Positions 8,832 to 17,099 of a DNA stretch of 64,000 bases are shown piece by piece. Each line of letters opens with the position of its first letter. Positions within the stretch are counted from its first letter, which is position 1. A model generated the notes under the pieces. The model worked only from the letters and a program-made list of their open reading frames with translations. It was not told where the DNA came from and did not search any database. Source of the DNA: Micromonospora aurantiaca ATCC 27029 (GTDB taxonomy: Bacteria > Actinomycetota > Actinomycetes > Mycobacteriales > Micromonosporaceae); assembly GCF_000145235.1 (NCBI RefSeq), contig NC_014391.1, positions 1,860,001-1,924,000 on the forward strand, written 5' to 3'. The translations under genes were made by a program, and so were the position numbers.

Positions 8832-10697
8832 TCATGAAACCCCGGCCGGACCGAACGACACCGGCGAGTCATCCATCGCCAGCCACAGCAGGCCGAACCG
8901 ACCGTCGCGTTGACCGTACGCGATGAGGCACCCGTGCTCGACCTCGACCAGCGCACAGGCCGTGACCGGCTCCTTCAGGTCGTAGGTCTCGAGAACCTCC
9001 GCTCGGGCGACATCCCATGTCCGCAGGGTTCCATCAGCCCCGGCGGAGGCGGCCACCGCGCCGGTCACACCCGCCGACACCATCCAGATGCGCTCTCGGT
9101 GCCGGCCGAGGACTCGCGGGCCGGTCCGGCTCGACGCCAGATCCCAGCTTCGCACGAGCCCGTCGTAGCCGGCCGAGAGCACCGACCGCTGGTCCGAACC
9201 GAGATACACAGAGGTGACCGCCATCGGGTGTCCGGTCAACGTCCGCAGGAGCCGGCCGCCGTCGACGTCCCACACCCGCACCGTGCCGTCCGACGAACCC
9301 GACACGGCCACACGACCATCACCGGACAACGCCACCGCATTCACCCAACCCCGATGACCGACCAACGTCCGCAGGAGACGGCCGCCGTCGACGTCCCACA
9401 CCCGCACCGTGCCGTCCGACGAACCCGACACGGCCACACGACCATCACCGGACAACGCCACCGCATTCACCCAACCCCGATGACCGACCAACGTCCGCAG
9501 GAGACGGCCGCCGTCGACGTCCCACACCCGCACCGTGCCGTCCGACGAACCCGACACGGCCACACGACCATCACCGGACAACGCCACCGCATTCACCCAA
9601 CCCCGATGACCGACCAACGTCCGCAGGAGACGGCCGCCGTCGACGTCCCACACCCCCACCGTGCCGTCCGACGACGCCGTGAGCACCACGCGGGCGGCGG
9701 AGTCGATCGCGACCGACCAGATGGAGCCCTCATGGCCGTCGGCCGCGACCTCGTCCTTGCCGACCTCGAGCCGACCTATGCCCCCGCCGTCGTCGCCCGA
9801 GTAGACGACCCCGTCCGCGGTCGTCGCGACGGCGCCCAGCGAGGCGCCCTCGCCGACCAGGAATCCGCACGGGACCAGGGTGTCGAGCCGCCACAACCGC
9901 AGCGTCCGATCGACGGCGCTCACCACGACCCGTTGCCGTCCGGCATCGATCGAGATCGCAGTTGGCCAGCTCGGCGGACGGCTCGTAGACGCCGTGACCA
10001 CCTGTCCTCGATCACTGATCTTGAAGAGCCTGTGATGCGTCGTGGCCGCCAGGATCGCTCCCTCGTCCGGGAGCGCGGCGAGCGCCGAGAGGGGCTCGGC
10101 CAACCGCACGAGCGCCGACAGCCGGGCCGGGGAACGCAGGTCGAGCACGTGGATCAGGCCGCGGGCGGAGCCCGCGTAAAGGGTGCCCGTGCGGCGGTCC
10201 ATGCACATCGTGGTTAGCGGCGAGCCGTCACCGGCCAGGGTTTGCGTCAGCTCGCCGGTCGCGACCCGCCACAGCCGGACGGTGCCATCGTGCGACGCGC
10301 TGGCCAGGACCCTGCCGGCCTCGTCGAACCTGAGGCCGACGACCCAGCCGGTGTGGCCCAGAAGCTCGCGGCGCAGGGTCGGACGCCGCACGTCAGCGAT
10401 GTCCCACAGCCGTATGTTGCCATCGAAGCCGCCCGAGGCGAGCACGCCGGAGACCGCGGCCAGCGACATCACCGCGCCGGTGTGCGCGTGGACGCTGGAA
10501 AGGACCCGATCCGGAGGCTCCCACAACCGAATCTCGCCGTCGAAGCTTCCGGAGAGGAACACGCCGCCCGTTGCGTGATGCTCGAGTGCGGTGACGGCGC
10601 TGCGATGCGCGTTCCAGGTGACGGCCGGGCGGCGGCGCGGAAGTCCGTGGCGGGCGAGGAGCGGACGTAGACGCGGCGGTTCACCGTCAGGCAACAT
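8832..10697 (-). CDS. WD40-repeat protein with 14 repeats (two beta-propellers)
   Basis: About 621 residues from ATG 10697; an in-frame TTG at 10793 and other ATGs between are alternatives. I count fourteen WD40-type repeats, most ending in a W-D or W-R pair after a DGTVRxW pattern, enough for two seven-bladed propellers. Repeats 9-11 are nearly identical at DNA and protein level (42 residues each); the others have diverged. No enzyme domain, signal peptide or membrane helix is seen, so it is a binding scaffold or sensor. It is the last gene of the run starting with EACC1, and its 5' end overlaps the glutaredoxin-like gene by at least 11 bp, implying translational coupling. WD40 proteins are common recognition parts of bacterial conflict systems. 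Confidence 0.88.
   Translation of the reverse strand: MLPDGEPPRLRPLLARHGLPRRRPAVTWNAHRSAVTALEHHATGGVFLSGSFDGEIRLWEPPDRVLSSVHAHTGAVMSLAAVSGVLASGGFDGNIRLWDIADVRRPTLRRELLGHTGWVVGLRFDEAGRVLASASHDGTVRLWRVATGELTQTLAGDGSPLTTMCMDRRTGTLYAGSARGLIHVLDLRSPARLSALVRLAEPLSALAALPDEGAILAATTHHRLFKISDRGQVVTASTSRPPSWPTAISIDAGRQRVVVSAVDRTLRLWRLDTLVPCGFLVGEGASLGAVATTADGVVYSGDDGGGIGRLEVGKDEVAADGHEGSIWSVAIDSAARVVLTASSDGTVGVWDVDGGRLLRTLVGHRGWVNAVALSGDGRVAVSGSSDGTVRVWDVDGGRLLRTLVGHRGWVNAVALSGDGRVAVSGSSDGTVRVWDVDGGRLLRTLVGHRGWVNAVALSGDGRVAVSGSSDGTVRVWDVDGGRLLRTLTGHPMAVTSVYLGSDQRSVLSAGYDGLVRSWDLASSRTGPRVLGRHRERIWMVSAGVTGAVAASAGADGTLRTWDVARAEVLETYDLKEPVTACALVEVEHGCLIAYGQRDGRFGLLWLAMDDSPVSFGPAGVS
9238..9675 (+). repeat. 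Tandem 126-bp repeats within the WD40 gene
   Basis: About 3.5 direct copies of a 126-bp unit encoding one WD40 blade. The units 9357-9482 and 9483-9608 appear identical; the flanking copies differ at a few bases (for example GAGCC for GAGAC near 9250, and CCCCC for CCGCA near 9654). Identity at silent positions points to recent duplication or gene conversion, as seen in fast-changing bacterial WD40 recognition proteins. Confidence 0.92.
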
Positions 10698-11082
10698 CCA
10701 CCGCCGGGACATCCGCCGCCGGAACATCGACTGCCGGAAGATCGACCGCTTCGGCCCGCCGGGCCAGGAAGCCGCTTCGCATGAGCTCTCCAATCACCTC
10801 ACCGCCGCCGATGTACTCGCCGTCGATGTAGAGCTGCGGAAAGGTCGTCACGCCGGACCGCTGTACCGCTACCGACCGGGCCGCTGCATCCGCCCCGACG
10901 TCAACGGTCCGATAGTCGGCCCCGATGCACTGCAGCAACAGCACCGAAAGGGCCGAACGGGGACCCTGCGGGGCGTCGATGCTGCCGTAGAGCATCAGCG
11001 TGATGCCATCCCAGTCGACCGAAGGCGCGTTCGGCTCTGAAGCTCCGATGCCGGGCACGGTGGCGTCAGGTGAGATCGACAT
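10687..11082 (-). CDS. Glutaredoxin-fold protein lacking the active-site cysteine
   Basis: A 131-residue protein. Residues about 25-105 follow the monothiol glutaredoxin (Grx4) plan: LMLYGS, an SAL helix, VDVGAD, the cis-proline loop TFPQLYIDGEYIGGG and a C-terminal helix ELMRSGFL. Where Grx4 has PQCGFS this protein has PQGPRS, so the redox/iron-sulfur cysteine is missing. The tail is a short repeat of VPA-V/A-DV units. It may bind a thiol or protein partner rather than do redox chemistry. The start ATG 11082 overlaps the end of the DHPS-radical SAM gene by 17 bp, and its own end overlaps the WD40 gene. A role in delivering or sensing a cofactor for the upstream radical SAM enzyme is speculation. 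Confidence 0.75.
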   Translation of the reverse strand: MSISPDATVPGIGASEPNAPSVDWDGITLMLYGSIDAPQGPRSALSVLLLQCIGADYRTVDVGADAAARSVAVQRSGVTTFPQLYIDGEYIGGGEVIGELMRSGFLARRAEAVDLPAVDVPAADVPAVDVA

Positions 11083-12907
11083 CTTCGTACGGAGTGGCCA
11101 GCTCGGCACTGGTGTAGCGGCTGGTCAGCTCCCGTTCCCAGGCCTGGGCGGCGATGTCCTGCCGCGCCAGGAGCGGCTCAATGGGCCCGACGCCCCGGCC
11201 GCCGACCGCCGAGTACCGCCGGACCTCCAGCGGTATGGTCCGCAGCGGCAGGTTGGGATGGACCTCCTGCAACCGGTCGACGAATTCGCCCATCGCCCGG
11301 TCGACACCGGTCATGTCGGGCGAGGTGAACGTCGCGTACGCGTACATGTCGAATCCATCCGTGATTAGGTCCTTGAACACGTCGAACTGCCGGCTAAAGC
11401 CGCCCGGTGCGGCCTTGGTGTTGAAGACGAACGACGACTCGTTGAAGCCCTTGAAGCAGCCCACCCGCGAGTGGTTCGGGAACGAGGCCATGTAGGCGAT
11501 GTCGGGCCTCGACAGGTATTGCCGCATGAACCGACCGCTCAGGTTGTCGTCGACCCAGACAAACACGGATCCACGCAGCCCGCGGCGCTCGAGCTCTCGC
11601 ATGATCCACAGGCACCACTCTGGGACCAGGTCGGGCTGGCCCCCGGACAGGTCGAGCACGGGTGGCGGATCCGGCTCGGCCATGTACAGGTCGATGATCT
11701 GCGTCGCGGTGAGGAACGCCCCCCGCGACGCGTCCCCGACGAGCAGCTCGTCGTCTACAAAGCAGTACCAGCAGTTCCAGTTGCATCCGGCGAGCTGGAA
11801 CACCTGCGTGTGGTAGGGCAGCACGCGGGGCAGGCCCCGGAAGTGGGCGCGGACCGGCAGCCGTGACTCGCGCGCCCGCAGATGGATCGCGAACGTGTTG
11901 AACCGGCGCACGCGGCCGAAGCCGCCACAGTTCACCCGAGTGTAAGCATCCTTGCTCTCGAGTGACCGGTCCAGCCGTGCGATCAAGAACTCCTGACGCT
12001 CCGGGCGGACGACGCGCTGCCTCATCCCGGTCCGGCCAGGTGCCGAGTCGTGCGGGTTCATCATCGATGCGCCTCCGTGGGCTCGAAGCACTGCGAGCGC
12101 GTCGACGGTCGGCGAGCACGTTATGGGCCCGTACCTCCCCCACACGCCCTGCAGGACCGCCAACACCGTCGTGGCCAACGTCGCGGCGTTGCGCTCGTCG
12201 GCCGGTCGTGGGATACCGCCGGCTCCGGCGAGCAGCGTCCCCAGGTATGACTTCCGACTCGATCCGAAAAGGACCGGTAAGCCTAGGTCGAGCACGGCAC
12301 CGATGCACGCACTCAGACGCCAGATGTGTTCGGTGGTCTTAGCGAACCCGATGCCCGGGTCGACGATGAGCTTGTCGGGAGCCACGCCCGCAGAGACGGC
12401 CGCGTTGACCCGCGGCCGCAGCTCGGCGCGGACCTCGATGACCGCATCGCCGTCCTCGGCCAGCTGCGACATCCACCGGGAGTGCCCGCGCCGATGAGTC
12501 AGCACCCAGGGGCACCCCGAGTCGAGGACCACGCTCGCCATGTTCCTATCCGCGAGCCCAACCGAAACGTCGCTGACCAGCGCAGCGCCCACGTCCAGGG
12601 CGGCCGCCACGACGGTGGCTCGCGTTGTGTCGATGCTGGTGGGTATCCCGAGCTCGGTCAGGGTCCGGAGCACCGGCCGGACGCGCTGCGTCTCGGTGTC
12701 CGCGTCGGTCCGTCCGGCGCCGGGCCGGGTGGACTCGCCGCCGACGTCGATGACTTCCGCGCCCTGCTGCCAGATGGCTTCGGCATGGACGATGGCGCCT
12801 TCGTGGCGAAGGTAGAAGCCGCCATCGGAGAAGGAGCCTGGTGTCATATTCAGCAAGCCCAGGACGAACGGAACTCCGTGCCGCGGCTGGAGCAACGTCG
12901 ACCTCAT
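11066..12907 (-). CDS. Dihydropteroate synthase-radical SAM fusion protein
   Basis: A 613-residue, two-domain protein. Residues 10-275 match dihydropteroate synthase: LNMTPGSFSDGG (usual form NVTPDSFSDGG), VIDVGGESTRPGA, SIDTTRATV, VDPGIGFAKT and GSSRKSYLG are present, but the C-terminal RVHDV that binds the pterin pyrophosphate is replaced by ITCSPTVDAL, and the D of TPDSF is G. Residues about 360-600 form a radical SAM domain with the cluster motif C375-xxx-C379-xx-C382 followed by a GGQP segment in place of GGEP. The spacer is continuous in frame. The enzyme may use or modify a pterin-like or p-aminobenzoate-like substrate by radical chemistry; the reaction is unknown. It lies 57 bp after the dUTPase-like gene. 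Confidence 0.85.
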   Translation of the reverse strand: MRSTLLQPRHGVPFVLGLLNMTPGSFSDGGFYLRHEGAIVHAEAIWQQGAEVIDVGGESTRPGAGRTDADTETQRVRPVLRTLTELGIPTSIDTTRATVVAAALDVGAALVSDVSVGLADRNMASVVLDSGCPWVLTHRRGHSRWMSQLAEDGDAVIEVRAELRPRVNAAVSAGVAPDKLIVDPGIGFAKTTEHIWRLSACIGAVLDLGLPVLFGSSRKSYLGTLLAGAGGIPRPADERNAATLATTVLAVLQGVWGRYGPITCSPTVDALAVLRAHGGASMMNPHDSAPGRTGMRQRVVRPERQEFLIARLDRSLESKDAYTRVNCGGFGRVRRFNTFAIHLRARESRLPVRAHFRGLPRVLPYHTQVFQLAGCNWNCWYCFVDDELLVGDASRGAFLTATQIIDLYMAEPDPPPVLDLSGGQPDLVPEWCLWIMRELERRGLRGSVFVWVDDNLSGRFMRQYLSRPDIAYMASFPNHSRVGCFKGFNESSFVFNTKAAPGGFSRQFDVFKDLITDGFDMYAYATFTSPDMTGVDRAMGEFVDRLQEVHPNLPLRTIPLEVRRYSAVGGRGVGPIEPLLARQDIAAQAWERELTSRYTSAELATPYEDVDLT

Positions 12908-12964
12908 ACGTCAATGACTTTAACAGTCGCCCTGCGTGATCAACAGTCCACCATGGGTTGTCAC

Positions 12965-13486
12965 CTAGACCGACGCCAGCGGCACGTTGTAGGCGAATCC
13001 CTCTTCAGCCGCCTCTAGGTTGAAGAAGACGAGCTGCGCGAACGCCACGTCCTGGGCGATCTCCAGCACGTCGACGCCACCGACCGAGACGGCGACCCGG
13101 CCGCGACCGTGGAACCCCGGGTCCCACAGTGCGCTCGACAGGGTCGCGCCGCATCGGGTGAGGGTGGACCGTGGCACCACCAGGCCCGCCACGTCGAGCG
13201 GGAACACGGTGATCTCGTTGAGGTCGAACAGGTACCGGCCGGGCGGCAGCTCGTAGACGCCGTTGGGCGCTGGCACCGGCTTCCCCGGCGCGACCACGAC
13301 GTCGTCGCCGAGGCCCAACCGGCTGCGGCCCGAGAGCCGGGTGACCTGCTTGAGGGTCACGTCGAAACCGGCCGGCTGTAATTGAGCCTCGAAATCCAGG
13401 AATGACTGCAGCAGAGCCGGTGTGCGGGAATGCGTCAACCGGCGGATTTCCCGATCATTCAGGACTAAACCTTCGTAGCGGTGCAC
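12965..13486 (-). CDS. dUTPase/dCTP-deaminase-fold protein
   Basis: A 173-residue protein, GTG start with TAGGAG just upstream. The fold signature is clear: LQPAGFDVTL early, VVPRSTLTRCG (residues 103-113), ALWDPGFHGRGRV (119-131) and AQLVFF (150-155). The WDPGF-HGRG form matches archaeal-type dUTPases of the DCD-dUTPase superfamily; the glutamate that makes dCTP deaminases deaminate is not seen in its usual place. It most likely hydrolyses dUTP or a modified dNTP, or only binds one. It lies between a MazG-like pyrophosphohydrolase gene and the DHPS-radical SAM gene, giving a cluster of nucleotide enzymes. Confidence 0.85.
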   Translation of the reverse strand: MHRYEGLVLNDREIRRLTHSRTPALLQSFLDFEAQLQPAGFDVTLKQVTRLSGRSRLGLGDDVVVAPGKPVPAPNGVYELPPGRYLFDLNEITVFPLDVAGLVVPRSTLTRCGATLSSALWDPGFHGRGRVAVSVGGVDVLEIAQDVAFAQLVFFNLEAAEEGFAYNVPLASV

Positions 13487-13559
13487 GGCTCCTACCTACC
13501 ATAGCTCCATCCGGAAGTCAACGATGAGCCACAAGAGCGGCTGGCAAATCCGGTGTGGC

Positions 13560-13886
13560 TCATCGCGCGCCGGTTCCCCGGATGGTGCCGCGGTCGTGTC
13601 GCCCCTGGAGTTTTTCGAGGTTTCCGCGGGCAATCTCGGAAAGGTCGAGACCGAATTCGGAGGCGACCTGCGCGACGTACCAAAGGACATCACCGAGCTC
13701 TCCGGCGATTGCGTCTCTCGTCCGGTCGGTCACGGCTCCGTCGTCGTCGCGTTCGATTCTCTTGACGACGTCCGCGACCTCCCCGGCCTCGCTCGCTAGG
13801 CCGAGAACCGGGTAGTGGTAGTTGCTTCCGATACGGGGATATACCGCGGTCGCTGCCGACAGCCGCTGATATTCTGCCAGATCCAT
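13560..13886 (-). CDS. MazG-like nucleotide pyrophosphohydrolase
   Basis: A 108-residue, single-domain all-alpha NTP pyrophosphohydrolase. The metal-binding pattern ExxE...ExxD is intact as E33, E36, E63 and D66 (SEAGE and GELGD), and the following helix DLSEIARGNLEKLQGR is typical of short MazG-like proteins. It would cleave an (d)NTP to NMP and PPi. Its ATG is 3 bp after the caspase gene stop, so the two are almost certainly translated from one mRNA. With the dUTPase-like neighbour it suggests nucleotide-pool control or signal-nucleotide turnover as part of the system. Confidence 0.9.
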   Translation of the reverse strand: MDLAEYQRLSAATAVYPRIGSNYHYPVLGLASEAGEVADVVKRIERDDDGAVTDRTRDAIAGELGDVLWYVAQVASEFGLDLSEIARGNLEKLQGRHDRGTIRGTGAR

Positions 13887-13889
13887 GCC

Positions 13890-16712
13890 TCAGTAATACC
13901 CGAACAACCATGGCCCGGGCACCCCGGACCGCAGATCGTTACGGAGTTGTTGAGGCAGGCGGAGATTGGCGGCATGCGGTTCGAGATTGCGCAGACCGTC
14001 GGACTTTGCCTTATCGAGAAGACAGAGTGCTACCTTCCCCCAGAATAGATGCACGGGGGCCGCCTGTGACCGCGCGACCTCTTCTCGCAGTTCGTCCGCA
14101 TACGGCTGCAGAATGGTATTGCGGCCGCCCCGACCGAGTAGCGCACCAGCCTTGACGGTGCCGACTAGAAACTTGAAATGCATGAATGAGGAACCGATCC
14201 GGTCGGCCGCGTCCACACCCTCCATGTGCCGTTCCAAACATTCGGCAAGGTCCCCGTTCATGCCGTCCAGTTCCGACAGCATGAAACCGGTCATGAGGGT
14301 GCCGAGCGTGAGGCGCTGGTCGCGGTACTCGATTGCCGCCCGGCGGTACCAGTAGGCGGCCTCCTCCCGCAGCGTCCTAACCGCAACCGGACCGAGCCCG
14401 CTCGAAACGGCGCGCTGCCGGGCGATCTCGCCGGCGAACTGGAGCGTCTTCGCCACGCAGGGACGCCCGAGCCGGACGAGGTTGTCCCTGACCAGCGCAC
14501 GGAACATGGTCGTGGCGATCTCCCCGGCGCGGTCCAGCTCGCCCCGTGCCACAGCGATGTCTCCCAGGCCTTTGAGCACGTCGATGCGGAGGCGGGCCGA
14601 AGTGATGTCTCCCAAACGGGCGAGGAACGACGTGGCCCGCTCGAACGCCGTACGGGCCTCGTCCCACTGGGCGCGGTAAACCTCGAGATTGCCCTGGCGA
14701 AACAGCAGCTGGGCCAGGGGCATCGATCCTTTGGCGGTCTTCGCGCTGTCCAGGTCGGACAGTTCCACGGCGACCTCGGCCGACATCGCGTCGAGCCGCG
14801 TCCGGGTGGCGCCGTCGACGTAGTTGCCCATGGCCAGGATGCCGGCTCGCGCCGCGAGCAGCTCGAGCGGGTCGCGTGACCCGGTCCGGGCCCGCTGGAA
14901 GAGCCTTCGGGCGCGGTCGTAGTCGTCCGCGAGCCGGTAGCCGTGCGCGCAGACGCTCAGCACACCGGCGGTGGCGTCCCCGCCGAGGTAGTGCACCACC
15001 TGCTCCGTGAGCGGCAACCAGTCCTCGAGCGTCGCCGAGGAGAACAGGTCCAGACCACAGGCCTGGAAGACCATGTCGACGTCTTCCTTGGCTGCGGGGT
15101 CGCCCACTCGGTGCTCGCAGAACAGCAGCGCGGCCCGAAGCAGCTGGTGGCGCGCCTGTGGCGTCAGCCGGGCGGTGGTCCCGCGCTGGCCGAGCGCCCA
15201 AGCTGCGAAGGCGGCGAATCCCGGATGTCCCAGGCCCGGCAGCAGCGCCAGCACGTCACCGGCGAACCGGACCGGCAGCAACACCGAGCCGCTGCGCAGG
15301 ATTAGCAGACCGGTCTCGGCGAGCAGCGACCGGAGCCCGGCGCCGTGTCCCGCCCCCGGACCCGCGTGCTGCGAGCGCAGCCAGCTCGTCAGCGTCGACA
15401 GGGGCAGGTGCATCCCGGGCACGTCGGCGCAGATCCGCAGCACGCCGAGGGCGTACGGCGACGCGGCAACCAGTTGCGCGACGGTCTGGCCGACCCCCGG
15501 AAGCTCATCGGCGGCCGCCGACGAGCCGTCGCCGATGCTCGAGGCCCGTAGCTGGCGGATAAGACGATTGAGCTCGTACTCCGATCCCTGTGCCCGCTCC
15601 GCCAGGTCTCCGGCCAGCCGCCGGGCGACCTTGTCCGGCAGACGGTGCCGGCGGAGGCGTGAGAGCACATCGCGCTCGTCGACGGGGGGCGGCACGTCCA
15701 CGGTGACGAGGTCCCTGATCGACTGGGGGATGTCGGCCTGACTCGACACCGTGAACAGGACGGGCCGGTGGTCGGCCAGTTCGACGAGGTCCCAGGCGGA
15801 CGGTGACGCTGGGCTGTCGACGAGGATGGGGGTGGTGGCATCCGGCCGATATGCGGTGATGGACTTACTTACGCCGAGGATCGGCCGGGTCCGCCCGTCC
15901 ACCATGCGTACCTCGTCGTCGAGATCCGTTCGTTCCACCGCGCGTCCAGCCCGAAGGGGACCGGGCTCGCCGACCGAGACCAGCGGGAGGGTGCGTACCG
16001 CGCCCGTCCGTGAACGAGTGTGGCGCAGTACGGACATCGGCAGCGACTGCGGGACGAAGACGAGCTGGTTTCCCGAGCCGGCATAGGAGTACCGCGGGGC
16101 CGGTTCGCCCAGCCGGCTGCTCTCGTGGAGCAGGTACTCGACGATCGACCCGAGATCGACCGTCTCGTTGGCGGTGGGATAGGCGAGCCCTCGGACGGCC
16201 AGCTCGAGGAGGGCGGTGAACGGGCTGACCGCGCCGTCGTCGGCGGCCGGTGTCATGTAGCGCTGCGAGCTGCTGGCCAGCACGGCGTGGTGCAGAACGC
16301 TGCGCAGCGGCTCGGGCAACCGGCTGGCGCCCAGTCCTTCGGCGAAACAACAGTCCAGGACCCAGACGTGCCGGGCCGCGCTGCAACCGGCCGCGAATTG
16401 GAACAGCACGGACGCCGAGAGGTAGGTCGACGGGTTCTCAGGAACGGAGTCGGCGCAGACGATCGCCACCTCCTGCGACGGCAGGATCGTGGCGTGGCCG
16501 GAGTAGTAGAACAGCCGCAGGCTCTCGTCGGTGCCGGACGACATGAGCCAAGACAGCTCCTGAGCGAGCCGCGGCGCCGTGACCTCGCCGTCGACGAGAC
16601 GGTGTCGGTCCGACGACCGGCGCTCGGGCAGGTGGTCACGCAGCACCTGCTCAATGCGCGCGACGTCGGGCTTCCGCCCGGCCAGCAGGATTCTGGCGGT
16701 GCTACGACGCAT
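13890..16712 (-). CDS. Caspase-like protease with degenerate STAND-like and TPR regions
   Basis: A 940-residue protein. The N-terminal 230 residues are a caspase-fold (C14) peptidase: catalytic His73 in YYSGHA and Cys121/Cys122 in VLDCCFAEG. Residues about 280-400 read like the sensor and helical part of a STAND/AAA ATPase (LFTVSSQAD, then VDERDVLSRL) but no GxxxxGK[ST] P-loop is found. From about 520 to the end come alpha-helical pairs of TPR type (for example YRAQWDEARTAFERATSFL). This is a protease effector with a ligand-sensing superhelix, expected to stay inactive until triggered. It starts 10 bp after the EACC1-like gene, with which such caspases are paired in known conflict systems. 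Confidence 0.88.
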   Translation of the reverse strand: MRRSTARILLAGRKPDVARIEQVLRDHLPERRSSDRHRLVDGEVTAPRLAQELSWLMSSGTDESLRLFYYSGHATILPSQEVAIVCADSVPENPSTYLSASVLFQFAAGCSAARHVWVLDCCFAEGLGASRLPEPLRSVLHHAVLASSSQRYMTPAADDGAVSPFTALLELAVRGLAYPTANETVDLGSIVEYLLHESSRLGEPAPRYSYAGSGNQLVFVPQSLPMSVLRHTRSRTGAVRTLPLVSVGEPGPLRAGRAVERTDLDDEVRMVDGRTRPILGVSKSITAYRPDATTPILVDSPASPSAWDLVELADHRPVLFTVSSQADIPQSIRDLVTVDVPPPVDERDVLSRLRRHRLPDKVARRLAGDLAERAQGSEYELNRLIRQLRASSIGDGSSAAADELPGVGQTVAQLVAASPYALGVLRICADVPGMHLPLSTLTSWLRSQHAGPGAGHGAGLRSLLAETGLLILRSGSVLLPVRFAGDVLALLPGLGHPGFAAFAAWALGQRGTTARLTPQARHQLLRAALLFCEHRVGDPAAKEDVDMVFQACGLDLFSSATLEDWLPLTEQVVHYLGGDATAGVLSVCAHGYRLADDYDRARRLFQRARTGSRDPLELLAARAGILAMGNYVDGATRTRLDAMSAEVAVELSDLDSAKTAKGSMPLAQLLFRQGNLEVYRAQWDEARTAFERATSFLARLGDITSARLRIDVLKGLGDIAVARGELDRAGEIATTMFRALVRDNLVRLGRPCVAKTLQFAGEIARQRAVSSGLGPVAVRTLREEAAYWYRRAAIEYRDQRLTLGTLMTGFMLSELDGMNGDLAECLERHMEGVDAADRIGSSFMHFKFLVGTVKAGALLGRGGRNTILQPYADELREEVARSQAAPVHLFWGKVALCLLDKAKSDGLRNLEPHAANLRLPQQLRNDLRSGVPGPWLFGYY

Positions 16713-16721
16713 TGGACCCGC

Positions 16722-17099
16722 CTAGGCGCCGTCCGTGCCTTTGGCCTCGAGCAACGCCGCGATGGAGGCCATGGTCGCCTGGTAGTCGGCGCTGTCCAGT
16801 CCACTGGCCCGCAGCATCACCGTCGTCGTGACCCCGTTGTGCTCCTTCTCGAGAATGAACGCGCGATCCCGCGGCCGCTGCGCCCACATCGTCAGGATGC
16901 GGAGAATGACGGGACGGACCGTGGCGAAGCTGGCCAGGCTGACGCTGATCGCGGTGACGAGCTCGACGCCTTTCGCCGGAACCTCGGAGGTGTCCTTGAC
17001 GACCTGGCAGCCCGCCGCATTGAGGTCCCTGGCCAGTTCGTTCAAGGTGCCGTCGAGACCGGGATCTCCGGCGAAACTCATCCTGAATTGATCAACCAC
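16722..17099 (-). CDS. Effector-associated constant component 1 (EACC1)-like protein
   Basis: A 125-residue protein, GTG start at 17099 preceded by GGAGG. Sequence features: an opening VDQFRMSF, an amphipathic helix ELARDLNAAG, a small-residue/hydrophobic segment VELVTAISVSLASFATVRPVILRI near the middle, then strands ending TVMLRASGLDSADY. This pattern fits the short EACC1 proteins described beside caspase or trypsin-like effectors in actinobacterial NTP-dependent conflict systems; their role is thought to be coupling the effector to its sensor. It is the first gene of the run, so it probably sets translation of the caspase gene 10 bp downstream. Assignment is from pattern and neighbour, not from a search. 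Confidence 0.75.
   Translation of the reverse strand: MVDQFRMSFAGDPGLDGTLNELARDLNAAGCQVVKDTSEVPAKGVELVTAISVSLASFATVRPVILRILTMWAQRPRDRAFILEKEHNGVTTTVMLRASGLDSADYQATMASIAALLEAKGTDGA

Noticed and set aside
8910..10217. Plus-strand 435-codon frame with repeated PHRAVRRTRHGHTTI units
   Set aside because: It is the antisense of the tandem WD40 repeats; the repeat pattern comes from the other strand.
11066..12907. Viperin-like assignment for the radical SAM domain
   Set aside because: The cluster motif matches only in the general CxxxCxxC spacing; other viperin hallmarks are not seen.
12965..13486. dCTP deaminase as the specific activity
   Set aside because: The glutamate of dCTP deaminases is not seen at the expected place and the WDPGFHGRG motif fits archaeal-type dUTPases better.
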